From assembly GCA_002428015.1 (NCBI GenBank), contig DIZW01000136.1:1-60127 (forward strand): a DNA stretch of 60,127 nucleotides, written 5' to 3'. The position numbers and the translations under genes are program-made. Source of the stretch: Oxalobacteraceae bacterium UBA6018. GTDB lineage: Bacteria > Pseudomonadota > Gammaproteobacteria > Burkholderiales > Burkholderiaceae_D. The notes beneath the pieces are model-generated. The model was not told where the DNA came from. It saw only the letters and a program-made list of their open reading frames with translations, and made no database searches. How positions within the stretch are numbered: the first letter of the stretch is position 1; each line of letters opens with the position of its first letter. Positions 8,748-15,470 of this stretch are shown piece by piece.

Positions 8748-9446
8748 TCAGGCGCGCAGGAAATGGAACAGGTTGCGCAGCATGCCGGCCGTGGCACCCC
8801 AGATGAAGAAGCGCTCGTAGGGCATGGCGTAGAAGCTGCGCCGGCCCGCCCCCTCGGGCAGGTCGAAGGACAGGCGCCGGTGGTGCATGCCGTTCATGAG
8901 AAATTCGAGCGGCACTTCGAACATCTCGGCCACTTCATTGGGGTCGGGGGTGAGCTCGAACGGGGGCAGCACCAGGCCCACGACCGGGGTCACGCGGTAG
9001 CCGGTGGCGGTCAGGTAGTCGGGCAAGGTGCCGATGACGTCGATGTGGCGCCGGTGCAGGCCGATCTCCTCCTCGGTCTCGCGCAGCGCGGTCTCGACCG
9101 GCGAGGCGTCCCAGGTTTCGGCGCGCCCGCCGGGAAAGCTGATCTGGCCGGCGTGGTTGGTCAGGTGGGCGGTGCGCTGGGTCAGCAGGATGTGCGGGCC
9201 GCTGGCGCGCTCGATCAGCGGGATCAGGACGGCGGCGGGAGTGAGCACGCGCTGACGCGTCAAGGGTTCCTCGAAGCGCTCCGGCTCCCAGTGGGCCGGC
9301 GGCGCGGCGAAGCGGCCGCGCAGCCACTCGGGACGCAGGCGCTCGGGCGCCAGCGGCGCCTCGCCGCCCAGTGCGTCGAGCGGCAATTGTTCGGGATCGA
9401 AGGGAATGTTTGCCAAAGGAAAAGGTCCGCACACGAAAAAAGGCAT
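8748..9446 (-). CDS. CoA pyrophosphatase, Nudix family
   Basis: 232 residues as drawn. LTQRTAHLTNHAGQISFPGG followed by a Nudix box (GGRAE ... ETALRETEEEIGL) carries both the UPF0035 signature and the Mg-binding Nudix glutamates of CoA diphosphatases (NudL type), which cleave CoA to 4'-phosphopantetheine and 3',5'-ADP. The ATG at 9446 lies in the descending arm of the rplS terminator and the first codons (MPFF) are its U-tract, so the true start may be a later GTG or TTG. The extra N-terminal 60 residues before the Nudix domain have no recognised motif. Confidence 0.85.
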   Translation of the reverse strand: MPFFVCGPFPLANIPFDPEQLPLDALGGEAPLAPERLRPEWLRGRFAAPPAHWEPERFEEPLTRQRVLTPAAVLIPLIERASGPHILLTQRTAHLTNHAGQISFPGGRAETWDASPVETALRETEEEIGLHRRHIDVIGTLPDYLTATGYRVTPVVGLVLPPFELTPDPNEVAEMFEVPLEFLMNGMHHRRLSFDLPEGAGRRSFYAMPYERFFIWGATAGMLRNLFHFLRA

Positions 9447-9466
9447 CCAGTGACGGATGCCTTTTT
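9436..9466 (-). terminator. Rho-independent terminator of rplS
   Basis: On the minus strand AAAAAGGCATCC, loop GTCACT, then GGATGCCTTTTTT: a perfect stem with a six-T tract, 20 nt after the rplS stop. The A-tract on the other side makes it symmetrical. The annotated start codon of the Nudix gene lies within its 3' arm. Confidence 0.9.
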
Positions 9467-9485
9467 CGCAACACAGCCGCCTGGA

Positions 9486-9869
9486 TTACTCGGCAGCAGC
9501 GCTGGAGGCGCGACGGTTTGGCAGTTTCTCTTTGATACGTGCCGATTTACCCGAACGCTCACGCAGGTAGTACAGCTTGGCGCGGCGGACGTCACCGCGG
9601 CGCTTGACTTCGATCGACGCGATCAGCGGGGAATACAGCTGGAACGTACGCTCCACGCCTTCGCCGGACGAGATCTTGCGAACGATGAAGTTCGAGTTCA
9701 GGCCACGGTTGCGACGGGAGATCACCACGCCTTCGTATGCCTGGGCGCGCTTGCGGGTGCCTTCGACGACGTTGACGTTGACGATGACGGTATCGCCAGG
9801 TGCGAAATCAGGAATAGTCTTACCCAGACGGGCAATTTCTTCTTGCTCAAGTTGCTGAATCAAGTTCAT
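9486..9869 (-). CDS. rplS: 50S ribosomal protein L19
   Basis: 127 residues from ATG at 9869 (MNLIQQLEQEE), with GGAG 10 nt upstream; the upstream ATG at 9890 adds non-conserved residues. FAPGDTVIVNVNVVEGTRKR, YEGVVISRRNRGLNSNFIVR and AKLYYLRERSGKSARIKE are hallmark L19 segments. L19 sits at the 30S-50S interface. It is the last gene of rpsP-rimM-trmD-rplS, with a 162-nt gap from trmD, and is followed by a strong terminator. Confidence 0.98.
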   Translation of the reverse strand: MNLIQQLEQEEIARLGKTIPDFAPGDTVIVNVNVVEGTRKRAQAYEGVVISRRNRGLNSNFIVRKISSGEGVERTFQLYSPLIASIEVKRRGDVRRAKLYYLRERSGKSARIKEKLPNRRASSAAAE

Positions 9870-10031
9870 TTTTATCACTCCGATAACCATCGTGCTGGCG
9901 CTGGTTCTGAAATGGCAGGAACGCCGTGAGCGTCCAGTTCCAGAAATACCCAGTAGAGGATGGGGTTCAACCCACGGGGCAACATGCGCCGTGGTAAAGG
10001 TACTGCCTACTGCCGCAGGTTTAGCAGCATG
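9870..10031 (-). promoter_or_regulatory. Long trmD-rplS spacer, probable rplS leader
   Basis: 162 nt separate trmD from rplS, longer than the short gaps elsewhere in this operon. It contains a hairpin-forming pair, CCACGG at 9972-9977 with CCGTGG at 9989-9994, and other GC-rich complementary stretches. It may hold an internal promoter or a translational control structure for L19. No clear -10/-35 pair is seen. Confidence 0.4.
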
Positions 10032-10778
10032 CTACAAACCTGCCAAAAACTGTTCGTCCGCACGGCTCAGCAAGCCGGCGTCGCGCGCCTTGGCCAACAA
10101 ATCCGGGCGCTTGGCGGCGGTCGCCTCGAGCATGCGCTGGCGGCGCCACTTGAGGATCTCGGCGTGGTTGCCGCCCATCAGGACCGGCGGCACGCCCACC
10201 CCCTCATAACTGTCGGGCCGGGTGTAATGCGGGGCGTCGAGCAGGCCGTTGACGAAGCTGTCTTCGAGCGCCGAGGCGTCATCGTTGAGCACGCCCGGCA
10301 ATTGCCGCACCACCGCGTCCATCAGGGCCATGGCCGGCAACTCGCCACCGGACAGGACAAAATCGCCGAGGCTGATCTCCTCGTCGACGCAACGTTCGAG
10401 CAGGCGCTGGTCGACCGCTTCGTAGCGTCCGCACAGCAGCACCAGGCCAGGCTCGTTCTTGAGCTGCATGACCCGGTCATGGGTCAGCGGCTTGCCTTGC
10501 GGCGACATGAACACCACCCGCGGCACCGGCAAGGCCAAGGCCGCCTGGCGTTCGCGCGCGGCGCCGATGGCGGCCTCGAGCGGCTTGGCCAGCATCACCA
10601 TCCCCGGTCCGCCGCCATACGGGCGGTCGTCGACGGTGCGGTGATTGTCGGTCGTGAAATCGCGCGGATTCCACAGCGACAGGCCCCAGCGTTTCTGCTC
10701 GAAGGCGCGGCGGGTCACGCCCGACTGCGTCAACGCGGCAAACATCTCGGGAAACAAGCTGATGACGTCAAATTGCAT
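10032..10778 (-). CDS. trmD: tRNA (guanine-37-N1)-methyltransferase
   Basis: 248 residues beginning MQFDVISLFPEMF, the typical TrmD start. The knot region is visible: RPYGGGPGMVMLAKPLE, VVFMSPQGKPLTHD and LLCGRYEAVDQR, then DFVLSGGELPAM, all parts of the SPOUT AdoMet-binding fold. It methylates G37 next to the anticodon to prevent +1 frameshifting. It is third in the ribosomal-protein operon, 26 nt after rimM. Confidence 0.98.
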   Translation of the reverse strand: MQFDVISLFPEMFAALTQSGVTRRAFEQKRWGLSLWNPRDFTTDNHRTVDDRPYGGGPGMVMLAKPLEAAIGAARERQAALALPVPRVVFMSPQGKPLTHDRVMQLKNEPGLVLLCGRYEAVDQRLLERCVDEEISLGDFVLSGGELPAMALMDAVVRQLPGVLNDDASALEDSFVNGLLDAPHYTRPDSYEGVGVPPVLMGGNHAEILKWRRQRMLEATAAKRPDLLAKARDAGLLSRADEQFLAGL

Positions 10779-10804
10779 CGCGCTTGTGCTCCTTGGCGGC
10801 GGCT

Positions 10805-11356
10805 TTAATAATCCAGGCCCCAGTCGACGCTGATCTTGCGCCCGGCCAGGTCGACGGTCTTGACGAACTGGTCGACGAACGGGATGAGCCGTTCGTGAGC
10901 CTTGTCCTCGCCTTCCGCCGGCGCCGGGCTGATGCGCAGGATCGATTGCGCGCCGTTGTGCATCATGTCGGTGACCGTCCCCAAGGACTCGCCTTGCAGA
11001 TTCACCACATCCAGCCCGATCAGATCGGACCAGTAATATTCATCGGCCGGCAGTTGGGGGAAGGCGCTGCGCGGCACCGATACGGCCGCGCCCTTGAGCG
11101 CCTCCGCGGCGTCGCGCCCGAGCGTGCCCACCAACTGGGCCACGACGTCGCCGCCGTGCATCTTGGCAGTGCGTACTTGTACGCTCTGCAGGCCGGGTTT
11201 ATCCAGCCACCAGGACTTCAGCGCCAACAGGGCATCCGCGTCGGTCGAGAACGGGGTCACGCGGATTGAACCGGTGACGCCGAACGCGCCGGATACGTAG
11301 CCGACCTGGACCAGGTCGTCGGGGACTTGCACCCCGGATGCCGCCGAAACGCTCAA
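10805..11356 (-). CDS. rimM: 16S rRNA processing protein RimM
   Basis: 183 residues as drawn. The N-terminal RimM domain shows VQVGYVSGAFGVTGSIRV; the C-terminal PRC-barrel shows YYWSDLIGLDVVNLQGESLG and ends RKISVDWGLDY. RimM binds S19 and assists 30S head maturation. The drawn start is a TTG at 11356 with a poor ribosome binding site; a GTG at 11332 is an alternative, and no ATG is available. It lies 12 nt after rpsP, so translation is probably coupled. Confidence 0.95.
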   Translation of the reverse strand: MSVSAASGVQVPDDLVQVGYVSGAFGVTGSIRVTPFSTDADALLALKSWWLDKPGLQSVQVRTAKMHGGDVVAQLVGTLGRDAAEALKGAAVSVPRSAFPQLPADEYYWSDLIGLDVVNLQGESLGTVTDMMHNGAQSILRISPAPAEGEDKAHERLIPFVDQFVKTVDLAGRKISVDWGLDY

Positions 11357-11368
11357 TCCTGGACCAGC

Positions 11369-11614
11369 TTAGGCTGCAGGCTGGCTAGCGACCAGACGGG
11401 CCACAGTTGGCGACAGTTGCGCGCCAACGCCTTGCCAGTAGGCCAGACGGTCGGCGGTAATGCGCAGACCAACTTCGCCACCGGCTGCCATCGGGTTGTA
11501 GAAACCGATACGCTCGATGAAGCGGCCGTCGCGGCGATTGCGCGAGTCCGTTGCAACGATGTTGAAGAACGGGCGCTTTTTGGCGCCTCCACGAGCTAAA
11601 CGAATAACGACCAT
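11369..11614 (-). CDS. rpsP: 30S ribosomal protein S16
   Basis: 81 residues from ATG at 11614 (MVVIRLARGGAKKRPFFNIV), the universal S16 start; the longer frame upstream is not coding. VATDSRNRRDGRFIERIGFY and NPMA are conserved. It is the first gene of the rpsP-rimM-trmD-rplS operon and sits about 34 nt downstream of the predicted transcription start. Confidence 0.98.
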   Translation of the reverse strand: MVVIRLARGGAKKRPFFNIVATDSRNRRDGRFIERIGFYNPMAAGGEVGLRITADRLAYWQGVGAQLSPTVARLVASQPAA

Positions 11615-11917
11615 AATAATTCCAAAAAGTTGTGCTGGGCGGAAAAAGCCGACAATTATAGCGCGCAACGCCACGCAGCAGCAAGCCTTATTGGCAACAG
11701 GGTGTCAACAGGCGAACAACAGGCGCGCAGGCCGGATCGAATCGAAGATTATCGCTCATTTTGAACAATCCCGCCATCCCGATCACGGCCGCGGGCGTGC
11801 GGGCGGGCGCAAAAAATGCTGTATCGGCCACGGTTTTGACCGATACTGCCTGCTTTGCCGGGCAAGCCCGCCCTGGCGCTTTTTTTCCACCACCGATCGC
11901 CTAGCCCCCAACCGTCC
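11615..11917. other. Divergent intergenic region rpsP / TM2 gene
   Basis: 303 nt. Besides the rpsP promoter it holds a 7-bp inverted repeat (GTATCGG at 11821-11827 with CCGATAC at 11840-11846), a CGGGC-AA-GCCCG hairpin about 20 nt further on, and a run of seven or more T before the TM2 gene. No promoter for the TM2 gene could be picked with confidence. Confidence 0.5.
11655..11684 (-). promoter_or_regulatory. Sigma-70 promoter of the rpsP operon
   Basis: On the minus strand, -35 TTGCTG at 11679-11684, an 18-bp spacer, and -10 TATAAT at 11655-11660. The expected start near 11648 leaves a 34-nt leader before rpsP. Confidence 0.8.
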
Positions 11918-12349
11918 ATGTCCGCCACCCGCCCCGCTTCGCCCCACAAGAACAAAACCCTGGCCACCCTGCTCGCCCTGCTGCTGGGCAGCGTCGGCGC
12001 GCACCGCTTCTACCTGCGCGGCAGCCTGGACCGCATCGGCCTGGCGCACGTGGCCAGCCTGCCACTGTGCGGCCTGATCTATGGCGTGGCGCCGGCGGCC
12101 AATCCGTTCTACCTGGCGCTGCCGCTGCTGGTGTCGGCCATCGCCGGCTTTATCGAAGCGCTGGTGCTGGGTCTGCTCAGCGACGAGAAATGGGATGCGC
12201 GCTACAACGCCGGCTCGGGCCGGGTGTCGGCGGCGAGCTGGCCGCTGGCCCTGCTGCTGGTGGCGACCATGCTGGTCGGCGCGGTGGTGGTGATCGGGAC
12301 GATTTCGCGGCTGTTCGACTTGCTGTACACGGGCGGCGCCTACGGTTGA
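11918..12349 (+). CDS. TM2-domain membrane protein
   Basis: 143 residues from ATG at 11918 (MSATRPASPHK); the longer upstream frame is unlikely. LLALLLGSVGAHRFYLRGSL is the TM2 core, a hairpin of two membrane helices. Two further hydrophobic segments (about residues 60-80 and 108-132) give roughly four helices in total. A DEKWDARYNAGSG loop lies between them. The function of TM2 proteins in bacteria is unknown. Confidence 0.8.
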   Translation: MSATRPASPHKNKTLATLLALLLGSVGAHRFYLRGSLDRIGLAHVASLPLCGLIYGVAPAANPFYLALPLLVSAIAGFIEALVLGLLSDEKWDARYNAGSGRVSAASWPLALLLVATMLVGAVVVIGTISRLFDLLYTGGAYG

Positions 12350-12433
12350 GGCGCGCGGACCGGGCGGCCCGAGGGCGGCGCGGCGCGAAGGCCGCTGGCG
12401 CCGCCCACGCTGACTGTCGGCTGAGGCCTCAGG

Positions 12434-12462
12434 GCCGGCGCGCCCGCGATGCGCGCGCCGGC
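12434..12462. terminator. GC-rich hairpin between convergent genes
   Basis: Perfect 9-bp stem GCCGGCGCG (12434-12442) with CGCGCCGGC (12454-12462), just past the end of the large lipoprotein gene. There is no T-tract, so it is terminator-like only. Confidence 0.45.
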
Positions 12463-12469
12463 GGGCCGA

Positions 12470-14464
12470 TCAATGCAAGGGCAGTTCGGCCCTGCGGCGG
12501 CGCCGGGTTTCGTCGCGGCTGCGCTGCAGGCGCTGGGCGGCGCTCTCCACGCGCAGCGCCGAGCTGCCCGACAGCGCGCTTGGATTGAGCACCAGGGTCT
12601 GGCCCCAGGTGCTCCCCGGCTGCATCAGGATCGGGGCCGGCAGGGTGTCCACCGCGCCCGGATCGATCCACGGTGCGATACGCTGCAACACCAGCTTGAT
12701 GCGCGGCTTGACCGCGGGCTCGGCAATCCGGCCGCGCTCGCCCCACCCGACCACGAGGCTGTTGCTGTCCATGCCATTCTGGTACTTGCTGGTAAACGCG
12801 ATGTCGTAGCGCACGCCGTAACGGTAACCCAGCATGAACTCTTCAAACAGCATGGCCAAGTCCTCGCGCGAGTTGTCGCTGCCGTTGATCGCGTAGGCGT
12901 AGTCGTCGGAGGCCACGTCGCCAGCGAAGAAGCCGCCCACCTGGCTGGCCGTGTAAGCCTTTTGCGCATCGGTCGGGGTCGCCCCTTCGAACAGCACCTG
13001 CCCCAGGCCCTTCATCTCGTCCGAGCGCAGCGGGTACTGGGCTGCCAGCGCGTCCGACGGCAGGGTCATGGCCACCATGCGCGGGACGGCATTGGCCCAG
13101 ATCGACTTGGTGGCGTCGAGGGTACGCTCGGCCGGCGGGAAGAAGTCCGAAGCATGGGAAAGCTCGTGGTAGAGCAGGCTGCCAAGCTCGTAGCGCAGGT
13201 CGGAGAGCGTGCGGGTGACGCGCGCGGCGCTGTCGTAGTAGGTGCGCGCGTAGGCGTTGTCCTTGACTCTGCGGCCCGCATCGCTGTAGTTGAGCAGGTC
13301 GTCGTAGGCGAGCCGATAGTCGGGCACCTCGGTGACGACGTCGCGTTGCGTCGCGGTGAGCCACAGGTTGTCGGCGTCGAGGTAGATCGCGCCGGTGGCG
13401 GGGTCGTAGAAGCTCGGGCGTACGTGCGAGCCGATGACGATCGCGCTCACGCCGGCGAGCATGCGGCGGAAGTCGCCGGAGCTGTCCTGCTGGATGAGGA
13501 ATTGTTCGAAGTTCGCGCCCAGGAAGTCGTGCGACACCAGTACGCGCGACATGATCTGGGCCACGCTCGGCACGCCGCCGATGCCGATGCCGGCGTCGGC
13601 TTGCAGCAGCGGCAGGGTCGACACGGGGCAGAAACTGTTGTTCGACGCGTCTTTGTAATACAGCCCGACGTCGTAGGTGCAGCGGGCCAGGACCGCCGTG
13701 TACACGCCGCCCTGGCGATACGGGTGCACGCGGGCGGTGACGTCGAAAACGTAGCCGTCCGGCGCGGCCGCTTCGCGGTCCAGGCCGACCATGACGTCGT
13801 CGGTGTCGGTCTGGCCGCGGGTCGTGATCATGGTGGCGCGGAATTGGAGCACCGTGTCGGCGCTGACGGCGGGCGCCTTGAACATCAGCACGTTCGGTTC
13901 GGCGGTGTTCATGGTGACGGTCGGCCCGCTGGTCTGGGTCCAGGTGACCGACTGCAGCGAGTCGCCGGCGGCCAGGGTGGGCCAGGCGCGCAGCGAGGTG
14001 TCGGTGCCCGGGCGCACCGAGTGGTCGGCGCGCACGGTGACGAAACTGGTGCCGGCCGGGGCGTCGCCGACGCTGATGGTGGCGCTGGCCGAGGCGGTGG
14101 TGCCGTCGGCCAGGACGGCGTCGGCGCGCAGGCCGATCACGCCGGTGGCGATACCGACGGTCTCGATGGCGACGGTCGGGCTGCGCGCGGCCAGCAGCTC
14201 GACGGAGGGCCCGCTCACCTGGGTCCAGGTGATGTCGTTCAGGGGTGCGCCGCAGGAAAGCGCGGTGGCGCCCGCGGTCTTGCCTTGCTGGACCGCGCTG
14301 TCGGCGACGATCTGGATCTTGCAGCCGGCGGCCGGGTCGGGCGCGGCCGGCGTGGCGCTGCCGGCGCTGGTGGACGTGCCGCCCCCGCCGCCGCCGCAGG
14401 AGGCGAGCAGCGCCGCCAGCGCCAGCGTTGAGGTGAGTCGGATGGCGTGTAAAGTCGGTTTCAA
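12470..14464 (-). CDS. Large lipoprotein with Ig/PKD-like region and HELSH motif, putative zinc metallopeptidase
   Basis: 664 residues. A lipobox (LASC, Cys at residue 23) followed by six glycines predicts a lipid-anchored protein with a flexible linker. Residues about 45-240 hold two beta-rich repeats, each with a WTQxSGP motif (ITWTQVSGPSVEL and VTWTQTSGPTVTM), like PKD/Ig-type adhesion modules. The C-terminal half carries HELSH at residues 433-437 within LLYHELSHASDFFPP, which fits an HExxH zinc site; a third ligand is not obvious. Peptidase activity is inferred. No known family could be named. It is divergently oriented to the glycine-zipper gene. Confidence 0.7.
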   Translation of the reverse strand: MKPTLHAIRLTSTLALAALLASCGGGGGGTSTSAGSATPAAPDPAAGCKIQIVADSAVQQGKTAGATALSCGAPLNDITWTQVSGPSVELLAARSPTVAIETVGIATGVIGLRADAVLADGTTASASATISVGDAPAGTSFVTVRADHSVRPGTDTSLRAWPTLAAGDSLQSVTWTQTSGPTVTMNTAEPNVLMFKAPAVSADTVLQFRATMITTRGQTDTDDVMVGLDREAAAPDGYVFDVTARVHPYRQGGVYTAVLARCTYDVGLYYKDASNNSFCPVSTLPLLQADAGIGIGGVPSVAQIMSRVLVSHDFLGANFEQFLIQQDSSGDFRRMLAGVSAIVIGSHVRPSFYDPATGAIYLDADNLWLTATQRDVVTEVPDYRLAYDDLLNYSDAGRRVKDNAYARTYYDSAARVTRTLSDLRYELGSLLYHELSHASDFFPPAERTLDATKSIWANAVPRMVAMTLPSDALAAQYPLRSDEMKGLGQVLFEGATPTDAQKAYTASQVGGFFAGDVASDDYAYAINGSDNSREDLAMLFEEFMLGYRYGVRYDIAFTSKYQNGMDSNSLVVGWGERGRIAEPAVKPRIKLVLQRIAPWIDPGAVDTLPAPILMQPGSTWGQTLVLNPSALSGSSALRVESAAQRLQRSRDETRRRRRAELPLH

Positions 14465-14651
14465 GGTGGGGTCCTCGGTGTGAGCCAGCGCCGGGCATCA
14501 TGGCTGGGTCGATTATATATACAGAGAGAGAACGATCAGGCCGTGCACAACATTTAGGCGGGCGCGGCGCGATTCGTCCGTTACAATAGCGCAACTGTGA
14601 CCGTCAAATGCTCACCAATGATCACATTTTGCCAACATGGAGAAAATAATA

Positions 14652-15209
14652 ATGTTCAAACGATCCATCATCCTCGCATTCGCGCTCAGCATCTTGAGCT
14701 TTGCCGCACAAGCCGAGCCCCGGGATGGCTACCAAGACGACAACCATGAAGCGGCGCAACGCTACGAGGACGCGCGACGGGTGTGCGACAACGAGCGCAA
14801 TCACGGTCAGAAGAAGAAATGCATGCGCGAGCTCGAGCGCAGCCACGCCCAGGCGCGTGGCAACGCACAGAACGTGTGCGGCGACTGCGGGAAGGTGGTC
14901 GGCGTGCGCGTGGTTGAGCGCGCGGGCGACAGCAACGCGCTGGGCTTGATCGGCGGTGGCGCCGCCGGGGCACTGCTGGGCAACCAGGTCGGCGGCGGCA
15001 ACGGCAAGACCCTGGCCACCCTCGCCGGCGCCCTGGGCGGCGCCTACGCAGGCAAGAAGCTGCAGGAGCACGCCAACGCCACCCAGATGTGGGCAGTCGA
15101 CGTGCAATACGACAATGGCCGCCACGCGTCGTTCAATTTCGAACGCGATCCAGGCATGCAGCGTGGCGACCGCGTCAGGAACGCCGGCAGCTCGATCGGG
15201 CGCTACTAA
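14652..15209 (+). CDS. Glycine-zipper 2TM-domain envelope protein
   Basis: 185 residues from ATG at 14652, with GGAGA 8 nt upstream. Signal peptide MFKRSIILAFALSILSFAAQA. A charged middle part (with CDNERNHGQKKKC and a CGDCG pair) is followed by the glycine zipper LGLIGGGAAGALLGNQVGGG and TLAGALGGAYAGKK, typical of the SlyB/Rick_17kDa-like 2TM family in the outer membrane or periplasm. The tail is VDVQYDNGRHASFNFE. Related proteins affect envelope integrity; the precise role is unknown. Confidence 0.82.
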   Translation: MFKRSIILAFALSILSFAAQAEPRDGYQDDNHEAAQRYEDARRVCDNERNHGQKKKCMRELERSHAQARGNAQNVCGDCGKVVGVRVVERAGDSNALGLIGGGAAGALLGNQVGGGNGKTLATLAGALGGAYAGKKLQEHANATQMWAVDVQYDNGRHASFNFERDPGMQRGDRVRNAGSSIGRY

Positions 15210-15470
15210 GCCCCAGGGCTGGCACGCAGGACGCTGCCAGCCCCACCCGGAAGTTCGCACCATCGAGGGCGCCCTGCCCTGGTTTACGTCCGGCTTAGCC
15301 CAGCCCGGGTCGCATCAGCGCCAAATCCAGACCTGCGTGACCCAAGGCTCGCATCACCCAAGCCCGCCCTGCCCTTTCTGGGCGTCCAACACAGCCGAGC
15401 CTAGGGGCGCACCGGCGCCGAAGCCGTCCCTCGCCTGCGTCCCTCCAGAGGGCGCCTCCAGGCCCACCGC

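Noticed and set aside
11821..11846. Inverted repeat GTATCGG/CCGATAC as an operator for rpsP
   Set aside because: It is about 140 bp upstream of the rpsP -35 box and closer to the TM2 gene; no basis to assign a regulator.
12449..14431. Long plus-strand frame opposite the lipoprotein gene
   Set aside because: Shadow of the minus-strand gene; low-complexity, no ribosome binding site or motif.
14593..14627. CRP-like TGTGA...TCACA near the glycine-zipper gene
   Set aside because: The half-sites are too far apart for a CRP site (N6 required).
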